51,197 bases of DNA, taken from Terriglobia bacterium (GTDB lineage: Bacteria; Acidobacteriota; Terriglobia; Bryobacterales; Bryobacteraceae). The stretch is from positions 1-51,197 of the forward strand of contig JAIQEX010000035.1 in assembly GCA_020073615.1 (NCBI GenBank). The letters run 5' to 3'. Positions 7,600 through 14,801 of this stretch are shown piece by piece (within the stretch, counting starts at the first letter, position 1; each line of letters starts with the position of its first letter). The notes beneath the pieces were generated by a model. That model worked only from the letters and a program-made list of their open reading frames with translations, ran no database searches and was not told the origin of the DNA. Both the position numbers and the translations under genes were made by a program.

Positions 7600-8540
7600 T
7601 CAGCTTCGCGTCAGGATCTGCGCCATCACATCCTCGCAGTGTCCCACGTACCTGCCATTAGCTCGCCCAGCGGGATTGCGTCCTGAATCCCCACTTTGCA
7701 CGGCGTTTTCAACTTCTCCTCCGGCGCCTGCGCCATCACGTGCGCCAGCAAGCCGTTGATCCTCACCCACAACTCCACCAGATCCGTCCACGGCTCGCCC
7801 GCATAGTTCTGCGCCGCCACCCACTCCTCCTGCGGATCCATCGCCGCCACCAGCTTCGGCTCCGTGAGCGCCCGCGCGAACCACTGCTGATGCGTCGCCG
7901 CCCAGTCGATCAGGTGTCCCAGCGCCTCCTTGCGCGTCCAGGTGCGCGGCTTCAGCCTCTGCGCCGCCTCCGCTTCCGAGTAGCCTGCCAGGTGGATCGC
8001 CGCGCCTTCCGTCAGCGCGGTCAGCCTCCCCACCACCGGCTGCAGCGAGGGCGCTTTGGCTTCGTTCCGCTCCCATCGAACCGCGCGTGAAGCCGCCGCC
8101 GCTTCCGGACTCGCCGGTACCTCAAGCCGGTTGAGGAACTTTCGGTAGCCCTCGTAGTCGATCCCGTGCTCGCGCAGCAGAATCGCGCCGCCGCAGTCCT
8201 CTTCGCGCAGCAGGCCGAGGACTAAGTGGCCACTGTCGATGATCCGGTGCCCCAGCTTCTCGGCCTCGTCCGTGGCATGCGTCAGGGTGCGTTTCGCCTG
8301 ATGGCTGAGGGGCAGGTCCGCACTTGTCGCAACCCTCTTGGCGTCCGGGCGAAGCCGCGTTTCCACCTCCTGGCGAATCGACACTTCTCCTGCCGCCAGC
8401 CGCCCCGCCAGGACCCGGTCCTCGCGCAGCAGGCCCAGCAGCAGGTGCTCGGTCTCGATGTTTCCCGTGGGCATAGCGCTGGCCTCGTACCGCGCGAAAT
8501 AGATCGACCGCCGCGCCTTTTCGGAGTATCTTTCGAACAT
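7600..8540 (-). pseudogene. Clp N-domain / DinB-like fusion protein, frameshifted near C-terminus
   Basis: Residues 1-145 are two Clp N-terminal repeats, starting MFERYSEKARRSIYFARYEA, with EHLLLGLLRED and GHLVLGLLREE; these are the substrate- and adaptor-binding domain of ClpA/ClpC. Residues about 165-300 look like a DinB/DUF664-type four-helix bundle (ALGHLIDWAATHQQWF). There is no AAA+ ATPase module. Near 7651-7656 one base is lost: after IPLGELMA the frame runs into GTWDTARM and stops at 7626. One extra base gives RYVGHCEDVMAQILTRS and the TGA at 7600, the normal DinB ending with its conserved His. Only about 17 residues are affected, so partial function or a sequencing error are possible. 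AGGAG precedes the start. Confidence 0.75.
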
Positions 8541-8552
8541 CCAGCCTGGCTC

Positions 8553-9314
8553 CTACACTCTCGTCACCCGGTCCATCGCCAGAAACTCGTGGATGTGGGG
8601 ATGGTCGCTGTTCTCCATCTCCGCGGTCGGGCCGAAGAAGATGACGCCGCCGTCATACAGGAAAACCACCCGGTCGGCGACTTTGTACATCAGGTCCAGA
8701 TCGTGCGTAACCACCACCGAGGTCAGCTTCAATTGCTTCTTGAGCCGCAGCATCAGGTCGCCGGTATGGTCCGACATGATGGGGTCCACCATGGTGGTGG
8801 GCTCGTCGTACAAAATGCACTGCGGCTGCGCCGCCAGGGCGCGTGCGATGGCCACGGCCCGTTTGTAGCCGGTCGAAAGATCGGCCGGGTAGGCGTCCTT
8901 CATCTCCGCGATATCCACCATCTGCAACAGCCCGTTGACCACGTCTTCTTTGTTCTGCGCGTTGTAGTCCTGCCGCAGCTCGAGCGAAAAAAGAACATTC
9001 TCAGCCACGGTGAGCGAATCGAACAGCGCGCCCGACTGGAACACCATGGTGACCTTCCGGCGGATGCGGCGCAGTTCCGCTTCCGGCATGCCGGTGATAT
9101 CCTCGTGCGCCACCATCACCCGGCCGCTGTCGGGCTGCAGGAACCCCATGATGTGCGAGAGCGTCACCGATTTGCCCACCCCGCTGCGGCCGATGATGGC
9201 CACCGTTTCGCCCGGATCCACGTAAAAGTTGACATCGACTAAAACCGGCTTGTCGAACGTCTTATAGACGTGGTGGAATTCGATGTAATGCGGGTTGGGG
9301 TCACTCTGCGGCAT
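8553..9314 (-). CDS. ABC transporter ATP-binding protein, MlaF-like, with divergent signature
   Basis: 253 residues from the ATG at 9314 (an in-frame ATG at 9344 would add 10 residues but lacks the GAGGA ribosome site at about 9326-9330). Walker A is GRSGVGKS (42-49), the Q-loop is VFQSG, Walker B is CILYDEPTT and the switch His is VVTHDLD. The best match by eye is the Mla (phospholipid/organic-solvent) ATPase group. Two positions are unusual: the ABC signature reads LSTGYKRAV instead of LSGGMxRRV, and the D-loop is TTMVDP instead of TTGLDP. MlaE, MlaD and substrate-binding genes are absent next door. The start overlaps the stop of mobA by 14 nt, implying translational coupling to an unrelated enzyme. 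Confidence 0.85.
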   Translation of the reverse strand: MPQSDPNPHYIEFHHVYKTFDKPVLVDVNFYVDPGETVAIIGRSGVGKSVTLSHIMGFLQPDSGRVMVAHEDITGMPEAELRRIRRKVTMVFQSGALFDSLTVAENVLFSLELRQDYNAQNKEDVVNGLLQMVDIAEMKDAYPADLSTGYKRAVAIARALAAQPQCILYDEPTTMVDPIMSDHTGDLMLRLKKQLKLTSVVVTHDLDLMYKVADRVVFLYDGGVIFFGPTAEMENSDHPHIHEFLAMDRVTRV

Positions 9315-9864
9315 ATCCGGCCCAATCCTCGGGGGTGTTGACATTCTGAAACAAGGCGGCTTCCGGCACCGGCAGGCGGACCAGGCGCAACCCGCCCAAA
9401 GCCGCCGTCACCTTCCGGATTCCGCGCGCGAAGGCGTCCTGGAGGGGCTTCCGCGAGCTGCCATGGTACACCGCGCAGAGCGGTTCCAGCCGGCCCGATG
9501 GTCCCGCTGGGAGCAGGGCGCCGGCGTCCTCGCGCTCCGCCCGATCGAGCAGGCCGGCCAGGAAGTCCGCCGAGACCCCGGGCATATCGCAGGCCACGAT
9601 CAGGTTCCAGTCGGCCGCGCTATGTGCCAGCGCCGTGAGGATTCCCCCCAACGGGCCATCGCCGGGATAGAGGTCGGCCACCATGGCGTACCCCAGGGAT
9701 TCGTAACGCCCGAAACCTCCCACCAGCGCCACCCCGCCGGCGGCCCGTTCCACGGCCCGCGCCACCGTTTCCACCAGCACTCCCCCGCGAAAAGGCAGCA
9801 GCGCCTTGTCGCGCCCCATCCGGGAACTGTTCCCGCCCACCAGTACATACCCGGCCCGGCTCAC
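9301..9864 (-). CDS. mobA: Molybdenum cofactor guanylyltransferase (MobA-like)
   Basis: 187 residues starting at GTG 9864. The N-terminus VLVGGNSSRMGRDKALLPF is the nucleotidyltransferase motif (LxGGxSxRMGxDKA) that binds GTP. DLYPGDGPLGGI and VACDMPGVS (metal-binding Asp) follow in the usual places. The enzyme attaches GMP to molybdopterin to make the MGD cofactor of DMSO-reductase-type molybdoenzymes. The length matches the family. No ribosome site precedes the GTG, but TATCAT sits 6 nt upstream, which suggests a leaderless transcript. No other moa/moe/mob gene is in the window. A related NTP-transferase (e.g. MocA-like) is the alternative. Confidence 0.8.
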   Translation of the reverse strand: MSRAGYVLVGGNSSRMGRDKALLPFRGGVLVETVARAVERAAGGVALVGGFGRYESLGYAMVADLYPGDGPLGGILTALAHSAADWNLIVACDMPGVSADFLAGLLDRAEREDAGALLPAGPSGRLEPLCAVYHGSSRKPLQDAFARGIRKVTAALGGLRLVRLPVPEAALFQNVNTPEDWAGYAAE

Positions 9865-9870
9865 ACGGAA

Positions 9871-9876
9871 ATGATA
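9871..9876 (-). promoter_or_regulatory. Putative -10 box for leaderless mobA mRNA
   Basis: On the minus strand TATCAT (5/6 to TATAAT) is followed by six bases and the GTG start codon. There is no room for a Shine-Dalgarno site downstream of the expected +1. Confidence 0.4.
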
Positions 9877-9903
9877 ACAGGTGAAGGTGGGGCCGACGTC
9901 CAG

Positions 9904-10190
9904 GACCCGCTTTCGCCGGGCCGCCGGAAAGCCCGCCGGGAGGCTGGCTGCGGACCCCAGTTCTGCGCGAGTCCCCCGAGACCCGCTCTCGCCCCGCGCC
10001 GGAAAGCCAGCGGGAGGCTGGCTGCGGACGCCAGCTCTGCGCGGGTCCCCCGAGACCCGCTCTCGCCCGGCGCCGGAAAGCCAGCCAGGAGGCTGGCAGC
10101 GGACCCCAACTCTGCGCGAGTCCCCCGAGACCCGCTCTCGCCCAGCGCCGGAAGGCCAGCCGGGAGGCTGGCTGCGGGCGGGGGCGTCCG
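9904..10190. repeat. Tandem ~75-bp hairpin repeats (3.7 copies)
   Basis: Units begin with GACCCGCT at 9904, 9980, 10054 and 10129 (76, 74 and 75 bp, then a partial copy merging into GGGGGCGTCCGCCCCC). Each unit contains two potential hairpins: GCCAGC-GGGA-GGCTGGC-type arms and GCGGGTC-CCCCGA-GACCCGC-type arms. Copies differ by scattered substitutions, so they are not a recent slip. They fill the space between the divergent mobA and transglycosylase promoters. Function is unknown; REP/BIME-like behaviour is a possibility. Confidence 0.85.
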
Positions 10191-10233
10191 CCCCCACCGG
10201 CGAGATGATAACATTGGGTTTGCGGTTTGGTAC

Positions 10234-10262
10234 TGGTCAAAATACGCGCATGGTCCTATACT
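10234..10262 (+). promoter_or_regulatory. Sigma70-like promoter for lytic transglycosylase
   Basis: TGGTCA (10234-10239, 4/6) and TATACT (10257-10262, 5/6) with a 17-bp spacer. GAGGAG (10266-10271) then gives a ribosome site 9 nt before TTG 10281. Confidence 0.5.
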
Positions 10263-10280
10263 TGTGAGGAGTAGAACGTT

Positions 10281-10955
10281 TTGAAGCGTTTTTGTTTCAG
10301 GCTGGTGCCGGCCGCGGCATTGGTGACGGCGGCGTTGTTCGCCGCCGGCCCGCCGGAAAGGCCACGGGTGGCTTCCGTGGTTCGTCCGGATGCGCGCACC
10401 GGCAGGCTGGTGAGGACCGTGATTGTGACGCCAAAACCTATAGCGGCCGAGCGCACGGCCGGGCCCGCCATCGATGCCGCGGTGGCGCAAGCCGCCAGCG
10501 ACCACGCGCTTTCGCCCGAGTTGCTTCATTCCGTCATCAAAGTCGAGAGCAACTACGATCCTTATGCCGTGTCGGCGAAAGGAGCGCTGGGGTTGATGCA
10601 GCTCATGCCCGCCACGGCGCGGCGCTTCGGCGTGGCCGACGTCTTCAACCCCGTGGAGAACATTCAAGGCGGCGCGAAATATCTCAAGTACCTGCTGGAT
10701 TTGTATCACGACGATTATCCGCTGGCGCTGGCCGCTTACAACGCCGGCGAACAGGCGGTAGCGAAATACGGCGCCGTGCCGCCCTACCCGGAAACCAGAA
10801 ACTACGTGATCCAGGTGAACAAGCAGTTGGCCCAGGTCACGACGAAACCGGGCCGCGGCCTTAAGGAAGCGGTCTCCGCAGCCGATCCGGAAGCCCCCGC
10901 CCACATCCGCGAGATCGTGCAGGCCGACGGCAGCGTGCGCTATGTCCTCGAATGA
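10281..10955 (+). CDS. Lytic transglycosylase, SLT domain
   Basis: 224 residues, TTG start at 10281 behind GAGGAG. A hydrophobic signal (residues 8-23) is followed by a linker and a goose-type lysozyme/SLT domain. HSVIKVESNYDPYAVS holds the catalytic Glu (E89), then GALGLMQLMPATA, NIQGGAKYLKYLL and LALAAYNAGEQAV, all diagnostic blocks. The enzyme cleaves the MurNAc-GlcNAc bond in periplasmic peptidoglycan to give 1,6-anhydro ends. The next gene, 30 nt on, is an amidase that cuts the peptide stem, so the two probably act together in wall turnover or cell separation. Confidence 0.9.
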   Translation: MKRFCFRLVPAAALVTAALFAAGPPERPRVASVVRPDARTGRLVRTVIVTPKPIAAERTAGPAIDAAVAQAASDHALSPELLHSVIKVESNYDPYAVSAKGALGLMQLMPATARRFGVADVFNPVENIQGGAKYLKYLLDLYHDDYPLALAAYNAGEQAVAKYGAVPPYPETRNYVIQVNKQLAQVTTKPGRGLKEAVSAADPEAPAHIREIVQADGSVRYVLE

Positions 10956-10962
10956 CGTACCC

Positions 10963-10978
10963 GCCGGGCGCGCCCGGC
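10963..10978. repeat. 16-bp perfect palindrome between transglycosylase and amidase
   Basis: GCCGGGCGCGCCCGGC is perfectly self-complementary and ends 7 nt before the amidase ATG. It takes the place where a ribosome site is expected; none is visible. It might pair in the mRNA and tune translation of the downstream gene, or be a DNA site. Confidence 0.5.
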
Positions 10979-10985
10979 CTTGTAT

Positions 10986-12353
10986 ATGAAACCGATCGCG
11001 GCGCTTGCCGTCACGGCCTCGATGCTGGCTGCCCAAATGGGGCGCGCGGACCTTTCGGTAACGGCCGTCCGCCACTGGTCCCTGGCCGATGTCACGCGCG
11101 TGGCCATCGAGGTCTCCGGCGAGTTCCAATTCCGCAGCGACCGCCTGCACAATCCCGAGCGGGTCTACTTCGATATTCCCGGCGCCCGGCCGGGCTTCGC
11201 TTCCCGCCGCTCTTATACGGAAATACTGGATAACCGGCTGGTCAGCCGCATTCGCGTGGCCGAGACCGCGCCCGGTGTTACCCGCGTGGTGCTCGATCTG
11301 GGCGCATCGGTCGAAGTCACCCCTTCGCAACTGGCCAATCCCAGCCGTCTCATCATCGAATTGCGCAACATCGCCGCCTCCACCGTCCCGGATGCGCCGG
11401 CGCTGGCCCCCCCGCCGTCCGTGCCCCAGGCCGCCGTCCGGCGCGAGCCTCTCAAGCTGGGGCCGCCCGCTCCCCTAGCCCCGAAGCCGGACATCCCCCG
11501 GCGCGCTCCCGCCGCCACGGCGACCCTTCCCGATCCGCCGAAAGTCGAAAGCCCGGCGCCCGCGGCGCCGCCCGCGGGCCTGGAAGCCGTCGGCCGCGCG
11601 GCCCGCCACACCAGCAACGGGGAGAGTTCGCTGGTGCGCACGCTCGGCCTCAAAATCGCGCGCGTGGTTATCGATCCCGGTCATGGAGGCCACGATCAGG
11701 GCACCGAAGGCCACCGCGGGCTGCTGGAAAAGGATCTGGTGCTCGACGTCGCCCTGCGCGTGGGCAAACTGATCGAAGACCGCATGGGCGCGGAGGTCAT
11801 CTACACGCGCTCCGACGATACCTTCGTTCCCCTCGAAGGACGCACGGCGCTGGCCAACGAGAAGAAGGCCGACCTGTTCCTCTCCATTCACGCCAACTCT
11901 TCGGCCTATCCGCGCATCGCCGGCATCGAGACCTACTACCTGAACATCACCGGCGCCAAGGAGGCGCTCGACGTGGCGGCGCGCGAAAACGCCGTCTCCC
12001 AGAAGTCCGTCTTCGAGCTGGCGGACCTGATCCAGAAGATCGCCCGCCACGACAAGGCGGAGGAGTCCCGGGAGTTCGCCGGAAACATCCAGACGGCGCT
12101 TTATGCCTTCTCGGCGCGCAACGTTCCGGGCTCGAGGAACCGCGGCGTCCGCACCGCCCCTTTCGTGGTGCTGATCGGCGCCAACATGCCGTCGGTGCTG
12201 GCGGAGGTTGGCTTCCTCAGCAACCCGCGCGAGGAGACGCTGCTCAGTAAGCCGGATTACCGCCAGAAACTGGCCGAGGCGCTGTACCGGGGCATCTCCA
12301 AATACGCCGGAAGCCTCAGCCATTTCCAGGTGGCCTCGACGGCCAGCCGCTAA
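10986..12353 (+). CDS. N-acetylmuramoyl-L-alanine amidase (AMIN + amidase_3)
   Basis: 455 residues from ATG 10986. There is a signal peptide to about residue 21, an AMIN domain (about 22-125) that targets septal peptidoglycan in the AmiC family, and a Pro/Ala-rich linker (130-200). The zinc-dependent amidase_3 domain follows: DPGHGGHD (first Zn His, about residue 231), an acidic EKDLVLDVA segment, SIHANSS (second His, about 300) and the catalytic Glu of LAEVGFLSNP (about 407). It removes stem peptides from MurNAc in the periplasm, for daughter-cell separation. It follows the transglycosylase after 30 nt and likely shares its promoter. Confidence 0.9.
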   Translation: MKPIAALAVTASMLAAQMGRADLSVTAVRHWSLADVTRVAIEVSGEFQFRSDRLHNPERVYFDIPGARPGFASRRSYTEILDNRLVSRIRVAETAPGVTRVVLDLGASVEVTPSQLANPSRLIIELRNIAASTVPDAPALAPPPSVPQAAVRREPLKLGPPAPLAPKPDIPRRAPAATATLPDPPKVESPAPAAPPAGLEAVGRAARHTSNGESSLVRTLGLKIARVVIDPGHGGHDQGTEGHRGLLEKDLVLDVALRVGKLIEDRMGAEVIYTRSDDTFVPLEGRTALANEKKADLFLSIHANSSAYPRIAGIETYYLNITGAKEALDVAARENAVSQKSVFELADLIQKIARHDKAEESREFAGNIQTALYAFSARNVPGSRNRGVRTAPFVVLIGANMPSVLAEVGFLSNPREETLLSKPDYRQKLAEALYRGISKYAGSLSHFQVASTASR

Positions 12354-12363
12354 GTCAATGTTT

Positions 12364-12430
12364 CACCGCCGAGACGCCGAGACACCGAGAAAAAAGAGGA
12401 AAGACTCGGCGCCTCTGCGCCTCGGCGGTT
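12364..12430. mobile_element. Short CACCGCCGAG inverted-repeat element (MITE-like)
   Basis: The left arm starts CACCGCCGAGACGCCGAG at 12364; the right arm ends CGCCTCGGCGGTT at about 12430. The 26-bp arms are imperfect reverse complements and flank an A/G-rich loop. A longer relative lies at 39229-39389 with the same ends. Such CCGCCGAG hairpins are dispersed in many environmental genomes; there is no transposase here. Confidence 0.55.
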
Positions 12431-12445
12431 AATCGATCTTCCCCG

Positions 12446-13129
12446 ATGCCCCACGTTCTCGCCTTTCGCCACGTTCCCTTCGAAGGCGTCGGCCGCGCCG
12501 GCCCGGTGCTCGCGGCGCGCGGTTTTGCCGTCGAATACGTTGACCTCTATCGCCCGGATGCGCCGCTGCCCGACATTTCTCAAGCTGCCGCCCTCATCTT
12601 CCTGGGCGGCCCCATGTCCGCCAACGACTCGTACCCGTACCTGCAACGGGAAATCGGCTTCATCCGCGCGGCCGTGGAGCGTCGCCAGCCCGTCCTGGGC
12701 ATCTGCCTGGGCGCGCAGTTGACCGCCCGGGCTTTGGGCGCCGCGGTCCATCGCAGCCCCGAGAAGGAGATCGGCTGGTTCGATATCCACCCTACCGCGG
12801 AGGGTGCGCGCGATCCGCTGTTCTCCGTTCTGGAGCCAACCGAAACGGTCTTCCACTGGCATGGCGAGACCTTCGATCTTCCGTCTGGCGCTTCCCGGCT
12901 GGCGTACTCGGCAGCCTGCCCCAACCAGGCCTTTCGCGCCGGTCCCAACGTGTACGGGCTGCAGTTCCATCTGGAAGTGACCCCGGAGATGATCGCCGAC
13001 TGGTGCTGCCAGGACGAGAACGCTCCGGACACCGCCACGCTTTCTGGGCCCATCGACCCGCACCGCCACGCTCCGCGCCTGGCCTGCCTGGCGGAGCAGC
13101 TTTTCGGCAACTGGTGTAAATTGATTTGA
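12446..13129 (+). CDS. Class I glutamine amidotransferase-like protein
   Basis: 227 residues. The Rossmann-like fold carries the catalytic triad of class I amidotransferases: nucleophile Cys in GICLGAQ (C87) and His/Glu in QFHLEVT (about 175 and 177). LGGPMSAND near residue 55 forms the oxyanion-side loop. It resembles free-standing GuaA-N-terminal-like proteins that hydrolyse glutamine or related gamma-glutamyl compounds in the cytosol. No synthetase partner is adjacent, so the physiological substrate is open (gamma-Glu-polyamine or GMP-synthase-like roles are seen in the family). Confidence 0.85.
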   Translation: MPHVLAFRHVPFEGVGRAGPVLAARGFAVEYVDLYRPDAPLPDISQAAALIFLGGPMSANDSYPYLQREIGFIRAAVERRQPVLGICLGAQLTARALGAAVHRSPEKEIGWFDIHPTAEGARDPLFSVLEPTETVFHWHGETFDLPSGASRLAYSAACPNQAFRAGPNVYGLQFHLEVTPEMIADWCCQDENAPDTATLSGPIDPHRHAPRLACLAEQLFGNWCKLI

Positions 13130-13204
13130 AAAGTACGTTCCTTCCGGGTCCTGGTACTGACCGGCCGGATGACGGTCTGCCATACTGGAGCAGGATTGTC
13201 CTTT

Positions 13205-13429
13205 ATGGCCATCAGCCAGTCAGGTGGGGCGCAGCCCAAAGCTGAAGACCCTGCAGCGACGCTGCCCGGGCCGCGTTGCCCGAAATGCGGCTGGAGCGAT
13301 GTGCGTATGTCGCGGAGCAAGGGTGCGCTCGACGCGGCGTTGCTGGGCGCGCTTTCCATGGCGCCGTTCCGCTGCCGCACCTGCAGCCACCGCTTCTACC
13401 GCTTCCATCGCCGCCCCGTCGCGGGCTGA
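13205..13429 (+). CDS. Small zinc-ribbon protein
   Basis: 74 residues from ATG 13205 (AGGA about 11 nt upstream; a longer frame from 13169 has poorer support). CPKCGWSDVRMS and FRCRTCSHRFYR give two CxxC knuckles separated by a short hydrophobic stretch (LLGALSMAPF), the layout of small treble-clef or zinc-ribbon proteins. Likely cytosolic. Function unknown; RNA or protein binding is typical of such folds. Confidence 0.6.
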   Translation: MAISQSGGAQPKAEDPAATLPGPRCPKCGWSDVRMSRSKGALDAALLGALSMAPFRCRTCSHRFYRFHRRPVAG

Positions 13430-13554
13430 GCTACCCGCATCTCCGCTGTCCCGCTCTCCCATTTGGGGGTATTGAGACGCCGGCCGAGAGATAGGACAAT
13501 GGATGTTAACTGATGGTGCTCCAATCGGTTTGCGCTCCCGGAGGGCGATCCTCT

Positions 13555-13896
13555 ATGTTTCCCGATCACACATCCGGTGTCGTTCTGGTGGTGGAGGATC
13601 CCTTCGTCGGCACGTATCTCAGAACCATCCTGCGGCGGCACGGATTCACGGTGGTGGGCGCCGAGCCGCAGCATGGCATCGACCTGGTCGATAGCGGCGA
13701 GGTGAAGCCCGACCTGTTGATCACCAATACTCCCGGCGTCTTCGCGCGATTCGCGGACCAGATTCCGGTGCTGTATCTGGCGGCCTGTCCGGACATGGAA
13801 CTGGCGTCCCGTTTCCGCTCGTGCCGCGTCCTGCAAAAGCCGTTCCTCCCGGATCAGCTCCTGGCTGCCGTGGAGGACCTCACCGGCGCGTCGTAA
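13555..13896 (+). CDS. Stand-alone receiver-like domain lacking the phosphoacceptor Asp
   Basis: 113 residues from ATG 13555, with GGAGGG at 13540-13545. The fold follows CheY: VVLVVEDPF gives the acidic pair (E14, D15), DLLITNTPG is strand 3 plus its loop, and VLQKPF holds the conserved Lys (K95). At the position of the phosphorylated Asp there is Asn (N58). Known pseudo-receivers with this change act by protein contact or bind other ligands rather than accept phosphate. There is no output domain or kinase nearby. The upstream opening from 13513 is less likely because it lacks a ribosome site. Confidence 0.75.
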   Translation: MFPDHTSGVVLVVEDPFVGTYLRTILRRHGFTVVGAEPQHGIDLVDSGEVKPDLLITNTPGVFARFADQIPVLYLAACPDMELASRFRSCRVLQKPFLPDQLLAAVEDLTGAS

Positions 13897-13907
13897 CCCG
13901 GCTCCGG

Positions 13908-14180
13908 ATGGGCTTCTACCTTTGGCTGGGTGACCAGTTGGCTTGGGCGCAGGGTACCTACGAATACCGGCCCCTGGGAGGCGCGGTCATCTCGGCGTCG
14001 GACCTGTTTCGCTCGCGGGATTTCGACCCGCGCCGCAAGATACAGGTTCCGCCCACGGCGCAGTTTGCCGGGCAGTTCGCTTCCCTCGGCCATATGAACG
14101 GGGAACTTCTGAAGCGGCGGTCGAAACGGCAGGCCCGGTCCGTCAGTTGGGGCACTGGCGGTTCATTAGCGCCACCATGA
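13908..14180 (+). CDS. Possible small protein of unknown function
   Basis: An open frame of 90 codons from ATG 13908, 11 nt after the receiver gene, starting MGFYLWLGDQLAWAQG. Its N-terminal half has a plausible protein composition (aromatic, mixed charge: FRSRDFDPRRKI). The last 38 nt run antisense into the end of the metalloprotease-like gene. I do not recognise a family; it may be a gene remnant. Confidence 0.3.
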   Translation: MGFYLWLGDQLAWAQGTYEYRPLGGAVISASDLFRSRDFDPRRKIQVPPTAQFAGQFASLGHMNGELLKRRSKRQARSVSWGTGGSLAPP

Positions 14181-14541
14181 TTTTGTTGACCACGTCCTCG
14201 CGGGTCTGCTCGTCATGCGCCGCCAGCGGCGAGACCTGGATGTGCACCAGCTCATGCACGATGGTGCATTCCATATCGAGCTTGAGCTCGCCCCCCTTGA
14301 GGTTGTAATCGCGCGGATCGAGTACGCTGATCACGCCCGTCTTCGCCTCCGGATCCCATTCCGCATTGCCCCACGAGGCACGGTCGATTTCCGACTGCCG
14401 TACCACTCGCAACGACAGGCTCCATTCCTCCAGCCCGAGCCGCTTTTGCCAGAATCTCATCTGGTGTTCCAACCGGGATTCCACCGGATTCCCCGCCCAA
14501 CAACTGAGTACACCGAAAAGAAGTGCTATAGCCAACCGCAT
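14143..14541 (-). CDS. Exported HExxH zinc-metallopeptidase-like protein
   Basis: 132 residues. The signal peptide MRLAIALLFGVLSCWAG is followed by a small mixed alpha/beta domain. TIVHELVHIQV contains HExxH, the zinc-binding and catalytic motif of gluzincin/metzincin-type peptidases, and ARXDE-type acidic residues follow in HDEQTREDVV, which might supply the third ligand. Much shorter than secreted peptidases, so a minimal peptidase or a lysozyme-inhibitor-like scaffold is possible. On the minus strand TACAAT lies 6 nt before the ATG with no Shine-Dalgarno, suggesting a leaderless mRNA. Confidence 0.7.
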   Translation of the reverse strand: MRLAIALLFGVLSCWAGNPVESRLEHQMRFWQKRLGLEEWSLSLRVVRQSEIDRASWGNAEWDPEAKTGVISVLDPRDYNLKGGELKLDMECTIVHELVHIQVSPLAAHDEQTREDVVNKIMVALMNRQCPN

Positions 14542-14547
14542 GTCTGA

Positions 14548-14553
14548 ATTGTA
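14548..14553 (-). promoter_or_regulatory. Putative -10 box, leaderless mRNA of HExxH gene
   Basis: TACAAT on the minus strand, six bases (TCAGAC) before ATG 14541. No ribosome site is possible between them. Confidence 0.4.
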
Positions 14554-14615
14554 CTATAAGGTACGCGGACTTCGCCCAGTACTTTATGCCTAATTTGCTT
14601 AGTACCTTCGATCTC

Positions 14616-14631
14616 TAGGACTTTAGTCCTA
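14616..14631. repeat. Palindrome TAGGACTTTAGTCCTA
   Basis: Perfect 7-bp arms around TT. It sits in the 260-nt space between the divergent HExxH gene and the GntR-type regulator. A second inverted pair, AAGGTAC (14558-14564) and GTACCTT (14602-14608), lies beside it. Both are candidate operators; autoregulation by the adjacent GntR protein is a guess. Confidence 0.5.
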
Positions 14632-14710
14632 TGGCGTTAGGGCGGCAGTCCCGGCGAGAAGCTTCCCTGGGCCTCCACCGACGTTTGCAATTTTCGGACC
14701 CTGTTAACCA

Positions 14711-14740
14711 TTGACAAACGGCCGCCGTCTGAGTTACGCT
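14711..14740 (+). promoter_or_regulatory. Possible promoter of GntR-type regulator
   Basis: TTGACA (14711-14716) is a perfect -35. The best -10 at 18 bp is the weak TACGCT (14735-14740); TATAAC at 14760 is too far away. The regulator starts 61 nt downstream. Confidence 0.35.
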
Positions 14741-14801
14741 CAATCTATCTTTAGGTCTTTATAACGTATTTTGGCATCACCACGCGCCCGGGAGTGCCAG
14801 G

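Noticed and set aside
9904-10190. CRISPR array
   Set aside because: Units are contiguous, have no unique spacers, contain internal hairpins and no cas genes are near.
14560-14608. Terminator in the GntR upstream region
   Set aside because: The AAGGTAC/GTACCTT pair has a 37-nt loop and no T-run, so it is more likely a protein-binding site or chance.
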